Of a stretch of 42,990 nucleotides of DNA, positions 32,598 to 39,502 are shown one piece after another. Source of the stretch: Alistipes sp. (GTDB taxonomy: Bacteria > Bacteroidota > Bacteroidia > Bacteroidales > Rikenellaceae); the NCBI GenBank assembly GCA_031285405.1, contig JAITWH010000006.1:1-42990 (forward strand), in the 5' to 3' direction. Each line of letters begins with the position of its first letter. Positions within the stretch are counted from its first letter, which is position 1. The translations under genes and the position numbers were made by a program. A model generated the notes under the pieces. It did not search any database, was not told where the DNA came from, and saw nothing but the letters and a program-made list of their open reading frames with translations.

Positions 32598-35244
32598 TTA
32601 TAGCACGGATGACCAACTTCACCGCCTCGGTGATGACAAGCGGTGCGGCGGAGAGCGCAATCACCCATGTCCATTCAGCGGGACCAAGGTCGGCAACGTG
32701 GAAGATGCGCTTGAGCGCCGGAACCTCCAACACCGCCCACATCATGGCCGAGACGACAGCCAGCGCCCCCCACAGCCAACGATTCGTAAAGAGCCCACAT
32801 AGGGCCGACGAGCGGTCGGAGCGCACCCCGAGCACCAGCATGATCTGCGAGAATGCCAACACGGCAAAGGTCATAGTGTGCGCATGGTCGGGGCTGGCAA
32901 CGATGCCCACTCGGTTGGCGATGAGCGACAGTCCGCCGATCATAGCCCCCTGCAACATCACGCGAAGAGCAAACCCACCCGTCATGATGCCGCGGCGCGA
33001 GTCGACGGGCGGACGCTGCATGATCCCCTCGGCGGCGGGGTCGACGCTCAGCGCGAGTGCCGGCAACGAGTCGGTCACAAGATTTATCCACAGAATGTGT
33101 ATCGGCAACAGCGGAGTGTCCCATCCTAACAGCACCGCAATCAGCAACACGAGTATTTCGCCGACATTGGTCGACAACAGAAACTGAATCACCTTGAGTA
33201 TGTTGCCATAGATGCTGCGCCCCTCCTCGACGGCTGCGACAATTGTTGCGAAGTTGTCGTCGGCCAGCACCACGTCGGCGGCCTCTTTCGATACGTCGGT
33301 TCCGGTGATTCCCATCGCGACGCCAATGTCGGCGAGCTTCAGAGCGGGGGCGTCGTTCACCCCGTCACCCGTCATCGCCACCACCTTGCCCTGCGACTGA
33401 AACGCGCTCACGATGCGCACCTTGTGTTCGGGGGCGACTCGTGCGTAGACCGATATTCGGTCGATTCTCTCCCTGAGTTCATCGTCGGTCATCTTGGCGA
33501 GCTCGGTTCCCGTGACGGCCTCGTCTCCCTCCTGCATAATGCCCAGCGAACGTGCTATGGCGACGGCTGTAATCTTGTGGTCACCCGTTATCATCACCGG
33601 TTTGATACCCGCCTCGCGGCAACGTGCAACGGCGGCCCGCACCTCGTCGCGCGGAGGGTCGATCATCCCCAACAGCCCCACAAACACCAGATTACGCTCC
33701 AAAGTCTCGGTAGACACCCGCTCGGGCACTGCGTCGATCTCGTCCATCCCGACGGCCAGCACCCTCAACGCACTCTCGGCCATGGCGACGTTCACTCGGC
33801 GAATCTCCTCGCGGTCGGCATCTGTAAGTGGTCTTGTCGCGCCCCCGTCCATGATATGTTCACATCGCGCCAACAGCTCATCCATCCCCCCCTTCACGGC
33901 GACCAAGTGAGGCTGTCCGGCGCGACGGTGAACTGTGGTCATCATCTTGCGCTCCGAGTCGAAAGGAATCTCGGCCATGCGCGGCATCTTACCCTCCATC
34001 GCCTCCTTCGACATGCTGTACTTGAGCCCCAGATCGAGCATTGCGGTCTCGGTCGGGTCACCCACAGCCTGACGTGTGCCGTCGGCGTCGTGCGACACTC
34101 GGGCGTCGTTTGCCAAAATGGCGTATGTCGCAAGAGGGGCGTACTCTGTGAACTCCTCATGCGATATCTTCTCCACCTCCCTCACGTCGCCCCCAAACAT
34201 CCACACCTTGACCACGGTCATGCGGTTGCGGGTAAGTGTGCCTGTCTTGTCGGAGCATATCACCTGCGTGCTACCGAGGGTTTCGACCGAGGGGAGTCGG
34301 CGCACTATGGCGTTCTTCTTAACCAACCGCTGCACCCCCACAGCCAGCACCACCGTAGCGACGGCGGGCAACCCCTCGGGAATCGCTGCCACGGCGAGCG
34401 ACACGGCGGTCATAAACATCTCCAACAACCCCTTACCATACATCACCCCCACGCCGAAGATCACAACGCAGATCACCAACGCGGCGATGGCCAGCGTGCG
34501 CCCCAATTTGTCGAGCCGCTCCTGCAGCGGGGTCTTTGTGGCGGGCACGCTCTGTATCATCGAGGCGATGCGCCCCACCTCGGTCGACATGCCGGTGGCG
34601 ATAACGATTCCACGCCCGCGCCCATAGGCGACCGACGTCGACGAGAAGGCCATGTCGAGACGATCACCCAACGGCACCTCGCCGGCGATGGCATCCGTGT
34701 TCTTCTCCACGGGCACACTCTCCCCCGTGAGCGCCGCCTCCTCGATCCGCAGGTTGACTGCCTCGGTAAGCCGCAGGTCGGCCGGCACCGAGTCGCCCGT
34801 CTCAAGCACCACAACGTCACCCGCAACCAGTTCGCGCGACTCGACAATCTGCACCGCACCGTTGCGCACCACCTTCGATTGTGGCGACGACATCTTCTCC
34901 AGCGCATCCAACGCCCTCTCCGCCTTAGCCTCCTGCGCCGTACCGATGATGGCGTTGATAATGACTATCGCCAAAATGATGATGGCGTCGGAGAACCCCT
35001 CGTCATGCATGTAGCCGATGACACCCGAGATTCCAGCCGCGGCGATCAGCACAATGATCATGAAGCTGCGAAACTGCGCGAAAAACTTTCCGGCAAGTGT
35101 CGAGTGTCGGGTCTTGGTAAACTCGTTGAAGCCCTGCTCGGCTCGGCGGCGTTGCGCTTCGGCGGCGGATAGGCCGGCGGTGGTGGTGGCGAGAGCCTTT
35201 TCGGTCTCGGCTACTGTGAGGTTGTGAAAAATCGGCTGTGTCAT
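32584..35244 (-). CDS. P-type Ca2+-ATPase-like cation pump (P-IIA type)
   Basis: An 886-residue ion pump of the SERCA/PMR1 type. It has the N-terminal cation-ATPase domain, TGES (actuator), IPEGLPA in M4, CSDKTGTLT with phosphorylated D332, KGGMDELL in the nucleotide domain and MTGDGVNDAPALK at the hinge. The Ca2+-site residues of SERCA are conserved: Glu in PEGL (M4), Asn and Glu in TNVGEI (M5), Asn, Thr and Asp in NLVTDSLPA (M6). Calcium is therefore the likely substrate, although some bacterial pumps of this branch differ. The frame is open to 35349, but those residues are unlike the family; the ATG at 35242-35244 before TQPIFHNL is chosen. Confidence 0.92.
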   Translation of the reverse strand: MTQPIFHNLTVAETEKALATTTAGLSAAEAQRRRAEQGFNEFTKTRHSTLAGKFFAQFRSFMIIVLIAAAGISGVIGYMHDEGFSDAIIILAIVIINAIIGTAQEAKAERALDALEKMSSPQSKVVRNGAVQIVESRELVAGDVVVLETGDSVPADLRLTEAVNLRIEEAALTGESVPVEKNTDAIAGEVPLGDRLDMAFSSTSVAYGRGRGIVIATGMSTEVGRIASMIQSVPATKTPLQERLDKLGRTLAIAALVICVVIFGVGVMYGKGLLEMFMTAVSLAVAAIPEGLPAVATVVLAVGVQRLVKKNAIVRRLPSVETLGSTQVICSDKTGTLTRNRMTVVKVWMFGGDVREVEKISHEEFTEYAPLATYAILANDARVSHDADGTRQAVGDPTETAMLDLGLKYSMSKEAMEGKMPRMAEIPFDSERKMMTTVHRRAGQPHLVAVKGGMDELLARCEHIMDGGATRPLTDADREEIRRVNVAMAESALRVLAVGMDEIDAVPERVSTETLERNLVFVGLLGMIDPPRDEVRAAVARCREAGIKPVMITGDHKITAVAIARSLGIMQEGDEAVTGTELAKMTDDELRERIDRISVYARVAPEHKVRIVSAFQSQGKVVAMTGDGVNDAPALKLADIGVAMGITGTDVSKEAADVVLADDNFATIVAAVEEGRSIYGNILKVIQFLLSTNVGEILVLLIAVLLGWDTPLLPIHILWINLVTDSLPALALSVDPAAEGIMQRPPVDSRRGIMTGGFALRVMLQGAMIGGLSLIANRVGIVASPDHAHTMTFAVLAFSQIMLVLGVRSDRSSALCGLFTNRWLWGALAVVSAMMWAVLEVPALKRIFHVADLGPAEWTWVIALSAAPLVITEAVKLVIRAINSKS

Positions 35245-35487
35245 TCTCTCTATTCTGGTTTCGCGCTCCTCTCGAAGCAGGGTCTGTTTTGTGGGGTCAA
35301 AGATATAAAAAGTCCTGTGATTTCGAGCCCTCCACAAATTTGAGACCATTTTTCACACGCACGCGAACACTCGCACATGAAAATCGCAACTCGCCCACCT
35401 CTCCGACACAGGACTGTTTTCGCAAAAACACCACTTTTCGGCACTTAACAATCGCTACATCAACGACTTAATTTCTCAACAAAAAGT

Positions 35488-35503
35488 TGGCACACCTTTT
35501 GGA
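35488..35503 (+). promoter_or_regulatory. Sigma54-like promoter
   Basis: TGGCAC-N5-TTGGA matches the -24/-12 consensus TGGCAC-N5-TTGCW except for G in place of C at -12. It lies 56 nt before the first InlB-repeat lipoprotein gene. The rest of 35350-35558 shows no gene. Confidence 0.35.
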
Positions 35504-35558
35504 GTAGAGACACATGACGTCACAAGGCTCCAAAAACTTAACGATAAATTAACTTGAC

Positions 35559-36074
35559 ATGAAGCGAATTTTACACACCCTGATAGGAATTGCAGCGCTC
35601 GGAACCATCGCCTCGTGCAGCAAAGATACCTACACCGTGACCTTCAATTCGGAGGGCGGCACGGCCATCGCGTCGCAGCAGATCGCCGGCGGCCAGAGGG
35701 CCATCAACCCGGGCAGCCCCACCCGCGGCGAGCTCGTCTTCCTCGGATGGTACAGCACACCGGCCGTCAGCACCCGAAGCGCGGGCGCCGAGTGGAACTT
35801 CAAAAAAGATGTTGTCAGCTCCGACACCACCCTCCACGCACGGTGGCAGGAGGGCGCGCTGCTGAGGCTCGAAACGCTCATCCAACGGGCCGGCACGCTC
35901 CGAAGTGTCGACTACACCGACCACTCGTGGAATCTCTTCACCGACGCCATGGAGGCCGCAAAAAGTGTCGCCGCCGACCCCGACTCCGACTCCGACCGTA
36001 TCGCCGAAGCAGTCGCCAACCTCGAAGCCGCCATTCACTCGCTCTCCGTGCCCCACATCATCATAAAGATCTGA
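35559..36074 (+). CDS. InlB B-repeat lipoprotein, paralogue 1
   Basis: A 171-residue lipoprotein (lipobox TIASC near residue 20). Residues about 24-96 form an InlB B-repeat (Flg_new) unit: YTVTFNSEGGTAIASQQIAGGQRA...PTRGELVFLGWYSTP...TTLHARW. A helical C-terminal segment (LETLIQRAGTLRSVDYTDHSWNLFTDAMEAAKSV...) looks like a FIVAR/sugar-binding helical domain. The next gene is a close paralogue in the same order, 24 nt downstream. Likely surface-exposed adhesin or binding protein; no partner is known. Confidence 0.78.
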   Translation: MKRILHTLIGIAALGTIASCSKDTYTVTFNSEGGTAIASQQIAGGQRAINPGSPTRGELVFLGWYSTPAVSTRSAGAEWNFKKDVVSSDTTLHARWQEGALLRLETLIQRAGTLRSVDYTDHSWNLFTDAMEAAKSVAADPDSDSDRIAEAVANLEAAIHSLSVPHIIIKI

Positions 36075-36098
36075 AACTCATAAAAACGCACACACATC

Positions 36099-36629
36099 AT
36101 GAAACGAATCATACTATCGACAATAATAGCAATAGCAACGCTCGCGACAATGAGCTCATGCAGCAAAGAGACCTTCACCGTGACCTTCAACTCCGAGGGG
36201 GGCTCGGCCGTCGCGTCGCAGCAGATCACGGGAGGCGAGCATGCCTTCCGCCCGGGCAACCCGATCCGCGGCAACCTCGTCTTCCTCGGATGGTTCAGCG
36301 AGCCGGCCGGCAACACCCGCGAGGCGAGCGTCGAGTGGAACTTCTCGAAAAACGTCATCAGCTCCGACACCACCCTCCACGCCCGCTGGGAGAGAGACCG
36401 CACCGACGCGCTCATGCAGCTTGAGACCCTCATCAAGCGTGCCGGAACGCTCGAAAGCAGCGGCTTCACCGCCGACTCGTGGGCCCCGTTCCTGGAGGTT
36501 CTTGGCGCGGCAAAGTATGTGGCGACCGACCCCGACTCCAACGCCGACCAGCTCGCCGAGACGGTCTACGCCCTCGAAACCGCCGTCTACGAACTGCGCT
36601 CCGTCCGCTCGGCCCACAACGCCATGTAG
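36099..36629 (+). CDS. InlB B-repeat lipoprotein, paralogue 2
   Basis: A 176-residue copy of the preceding gene: lipobox MSSC, then FTVTFNSEGGSAVASQQITGG, PIRGNLVFLGWFSEPAGNT, SSDTTLHARW and the helical tail LETLIKRAGTLESSGFTADSW...AAKYVATDPDSNAD. The two differ mostly in the tail and signal. This is a recent tandem duplication with both reading frames intact. The gene ends just before a terminator (36654-36692). Confidence 0.78.
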   Translation: MKRIILSTIIAIATLATMSSCSKETFTVTFNSEGGSAVASQQITGGEHAFRPGNPIRGNLVFLGWFSEPAGNTREASVEWNFSKNVISSDTTLHARWERDRTDALMQLETLIKRAGTLESSGFTADSWAPFLEVLGAAKYVATDPDSNADQLAETVYALETAVYELRSVRSAHNAM

Positions 36630-36653
36630 CCCCACGCCACAAAAACCGACCTA

Positions 36654-36692
36654 AAAATCCTCTCCCTAACTATGCAGGGGAGAGGATTTTTC
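36654..36692 (+). terminator. Terminator of the InlB-repeat pair
   Basis: A 13-bp stem AAAATCCTCTCCC/GGGAGAGGATTTT with an 11-nt loop and a T run. It ends within a few bases of the next gene's TATCTTTG box. Confidence 0.88.
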
Positions 36693-36693
36693 G

Positions 36694-36701
36694 TATCTTT
36701 G
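36694..36701 (+). promoter_or_regulatory. Radical SAM gene promoter -7 box
   Basis: TATCTTTG, with the ATG only 8 nt downstream; another near-leaderless arrangement. Confidence 0.55.
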
Positions 36702-36709
36702 CGACTATT

Positions 36710-37498
36710 ATGACAGCACTTTTCGGAGATGTGATATTCGGGCCGGTGCGGAGTCGGCGACTCGGCCTGTCGTTGGGGGTCAACCTGCTGCCCCTCAGCG
36801 CCAAAATGTGTAACTTCAACTGCATCTACTGCGAGTGCGGCTGGAGCGGCGACGGCAACAACGCCAGCGGCAACACCCAAATAAAGTTCAACTCCCGCCA
36901 AGACGTAAAACACCTCCTAAAAAAGAAGCTCCAAGAGATGGCCGCCTCGGGCGAGTGCCCCGACGTGATCACCTTCGCCGGCAACGGCGAGCCCACCATC
37001 CACCCCGACTTCGAGTCGATAATCGACGACACCATCGCCACGCGCGACGAAATTTGCCCTAAAAGCAAAGTCTCTGTCCTCAGCAACGCCACGATGATCG
37101 GCCGCGAAAGCGTCCGCCGCGCACTCTCACGCGTCGACAACAACATCCTCAAACTCGACTCGGCATTCGACGACACGGTGCGCCTCATCGACGGCCCGCA
37201 GGGGTCGTACAGCGTAGCCGCGACGGTCAACGACATGATGCGTTTCGAGCCCCGCCCAATCATCCAGACGATGTTCCTGCGCGGCAACTACGATGGCCGC
37301 ACGGTCGACAACACCACCGAGCGCGAGGTATCGGCGTGGCTCGAACTCCTTCGCCGGATCGCCCCGCGCCAGGTGATGATCTACACCATCGACCGCGACA
37401 CTCCCGCTCGCGAGCTCCAAAAAGTGCCCCTCGAAGAGCTCCAAAACATAGCCCGACAGGTCGAAACCCTCGGAATCCCCACCACCGTAGCCGGATAA
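36710..37498 (+). CDS. Radical SAM protein (COG0731-like)
   Basis: A 262-residue radical SAM enzyme. The [4Fe-4S] ligands are C34, C38 and C41 in CNFNCIYC (CX3CX2C), and the SAM-binding GNGEPT motif follows (ITFAGNGEPTIHPDF). VNLLPLSAKMC precedes the cluster, as in the COG0731 (wyosine-related Fe-S oxidoreductase) group. The core barrel continues with VSVLSNATMI, NNILKLDSA and QTMFLRGNYDG. It is full-length for this short family, but the substrate is not known. The frame is open far upstream, but the ATG at 36710 matches the promoter and the family start. The stop runs into AAAAGTG-type heptads. Confidence 0.88.
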   Translation: MTALFGDVIFGPVRSRRLGLSLGVNLLPLSAKMCNFNCIYCECGWSGDGNNASGNTQIKFNSRQDVKHLLKKKLQEMAASGECPDVITFAGNGEPTIHPDFESIIDDTIATRDEICPKSKVSVLSNATMIGRESVRRALSRVDNNILKLDSAFDDTVRLIDGPQGSYSVAATVNDMMRFEPRPIIQTMFLRGNYDGRTVDNTTEREVSAWLELLRRIAPRQVMIYTIDRDTPARELQKVPLEELQNIARQVETLGIPTTVAG

Positions 37499-37787
37499 AA
37501 AGTGAAAAACGAAAAGTGAAAGCCGGAACGGCGGCAACGGCCGCAGCGATTTTTAGCTACGCAATATAAAATGTCATCCCGACAGAGGCACAAAGTGCCG
37601 ACGAGGGATCTACCATATAGTAATTTAAGAATTTAAAAATTCAGAAATGAGCTAACGCCCCCCCGTCATTGCGAGCAAAGCGAAGCAATCCAGGCGGCAA
37701 AGCCGCAACATATACGTGCAAAGCACACCAAAATTCATGATTCATGATTCATAATTCATGATTAAAAAACCCCAAAATAAAACAACC
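37499..37787. repeat. Intergenic mosaic: heptads, REP-B, REP-A, ATTCATG tract
   Basis: In order: AAAAGTG/AAAAACG heptads after the radical SAM stop; a GCCGGAAC...GCAGCGATTT block (37522-37552); a GCTACGC linker; REP-B at 37570-37614 with an apical GGCAC/GTGCC stem; REP-A at 37663-37693; and an ATTCATG/ATTCATA tandem tract at about 37733-37762. No gene is supported. Confidence 0.75.
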
Positions 37788-39203
37788 ATGAAATCCCTAA
37801 AAACCCTCGCCGCAGCCATAGTAACATTAGCACTGACAGCATGCGGAACCGGCAACACCACCACCGAAAAGTGGACATCACTAATGCCCGACCAAGAGCT
37901 AAAGAACTGGCGAATCCCCAACGGCGAACCCGACCCCGCCACCTCGCCCGAAGAGATAGTAGTCTCCGGCAACAAGGTAATGATCTACGCCCCGTCGGAT
38001 GTAGAGGCCCCGCTGCCCGAGTTCCGCAACTTCATCCTCAAAGCTCAGGTGCTCACCGAACCCGACGCCGCGTCGTCGATGTGGATTCGCCACGGCGAGG
38101 GCTACGGCTACGAGATCGCGCTGGGCAACCGACGCTTAGACGCCGGCCGTCTGCAACGGGGCAGCCTCGTCAACATACGCAACATCTACAAAAGCATGGC
38201 CCCCGACGGCGAGTGGTACGATCTTGAGGTCGAGGTCAAGGGCCAAAACATCACCGTCAAGATCGACGACATCCTGTTGGTCGACTACGTCGAGCCCGCC
38301 GAACCCTACCGCCTGCAATCCGAACTGGGCATCGGACTGTTGGGCACGGGCGGCGGCACCTTCGTCATCGACTCCTACGAGGGCACCACCCGCGTGCGCG
38401 ACATGCAGATCCGGCAACTCCCCGACGACGCCACCGGCCGCACCGACGCCATCGACGAGACGACCGACCGCGTGATCCGCCTCCAGCAGGAGGGCTTCCC
38501 CGTGATCGACCACCACGTCCACCTCAAGGGGTGGCCCCAAGAGCAGGCGATGGACAACTCTCGCCGAGTGGGAATTTTCTACGCCATCGCCCCCAACTGC
38601 GGCATCGGCTTCCCGATCACGAGCGACGCCGACGTCTCCAACTTCATCGACACCACGCGCAACTTGCCTGCCTACATGGCGATGCAGGGCGAGGGCCGCG
38701 AGTGGCCCACCACCTTTTCGGCCGGCTCGCGCAAGATGTTCGACTGGGTCTTCACCGACGCCCTCACCTTCACCGACACGAAGGGCCGCCGCGTGCGCCT
38801 CTGGATCGACGACGAGGTGATCATCGACATCCCCGAACAGCAGTACATGGATCTGATCGTCGACAAGACTGTGGAGGTGATCTCGGGCGAGCCGATCGAC
38901 ATCTTCGTCAACCCCTTCTTCCTGCCGACGGCCATGATGGACGACTACGACGCGCTGTGGACCGACGCCCGCATCGAGAAAGTGATCGACGCGCTTGTCG
39001 AAAACGGCGTAGCGCTCGAAGTCAACGCCCGCTACCGCATCCCCAACGCCAAGACCATCAAAGCTGCGATGGCCGCGGGGGTTCCGCTCACCTTCGGCAC
39101 CAACAACGGCGACCCCGACCTTGGCAAGCTCGAATACTGTTTCGAGATGATGGACGAGTGCGGCATCACCGCCGAACACATGTTCTGGCCCGAATACAAT
39201 TGA
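37788..39203 (+). CDS. DUF1080 domain fused to a TIM-barrel hydrolase-like domain
   Basis: A 471-residue lipoprotein (lipobox LTACG near residue 20). The N-terminal domain (about 30-215) is the DUF1080/3-keto-disaccharide hydrolase beta-sandwich: TSLMPDQELKNWRI, SSMWIRHGEGYGYEIALGNRRLDAG, WYDLEVEVKGQNITVKIDDILLVDY. From about 245 a second domain begins GFPVIDHHVHLKGW, an HxH metal motif like PHP/amidohydrolase-like barrels, and ends with VNARYRIPNAKTIKAAMAAGVPLTFGTNN. The combination suggests sugar processing with a metal-dependent second active site. The start is the ATG at 37788, before KSLKT. The stop (TAC AAT TGA) is made by the TTGAAAA heptad tail. Confidence 0.78.
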   Translation: MKSLKTLAAAIVTLALTACGTGNTTTEKWTSLMPDQELKNWRIPNGEPDPATSPEEIVVSGNKVMIYAPSDVEAPLPEFRNFILKAQVLTEPDAASSMWIRHGEGYGYEIALGNRRLDAGRLQRGSLVNIRNIYKSMAPDGEWYDLEVEVKGQNITVKIDDILLVDYVEPAEPYRLQSELGIGLLGTGGGTFVIDSYEGTTRVRDMQIRQLPDDATGRTDAIDETTDRVIRLQQEGFPVIDHHVHLKGWPQEQAMDNSRRVGIFYAIAPNCGIGFPITSDADVSNFIDTTRNLPAYMAMQGEGREWPTTFSAGSRKMFDWVFTDALTFTDTKGRRVRLWIDDEVIIDIPEQQYMDLIVDKTVEVISGEPIDIFVNPFFLPTAMMDDYDALWTDARIEKVIDALVENGVALEVNARYRIPNAKTIKAAMAAGVPLTFGTNNGDPDLGKLEYCFEMMDECGITAEHMFWPEYN

Positions 39204-39502
39204 AAATTGAAAATTGAAAATAAGCTACGCAACCCCCGTCATTGCGAGCCCGTAAGGGCGAAGCAATCCAGAAAAAAATGTCATCCCGACAGAGCGAAGC
39301 GACGAGGGATCTACCTTATACAATTGAAAGCGGAAAGTTGAAAGTTGAAAATGGCCGGAACGCCGGCAGCGATTTAAACTACACACCGCCCGTCATTGCG
39401 AGCCCGTAAGGGCGAAGCAATCCAGAATTCCGCGTTAGCCCAATTCTTAATTCTTAATTCTTAATTCTTAATTCTTAATTAATAAAAACCTGCCCAAAAA
39501 TC
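39204..39502. repeat. Intergenic mosaic with two REP-A, one REP-B and tandem heptads
   Basis: In order: TTGAAAA heptads; CTACGC; REP-A at 39236-39271; REP-B at 39277-39318 (exact inverse of the copy near 3902-3950); GAAAGTT heptads; GCCGGAACGCCGGCAGCGAT block at 39354-39376; REP-A again at 39390-39425; and an AATTCTT tandem tract (39442-39482, about 5.5 units). No gene is supported. Confidence 0.85.

Noticed and set aside
39204-39482. CRISPR array
   Set aside because: The repeats are a mixture of different hairpins and tandem 7-mers, without equal direct repeats and unique equal-length spacers; there are no cas genes.
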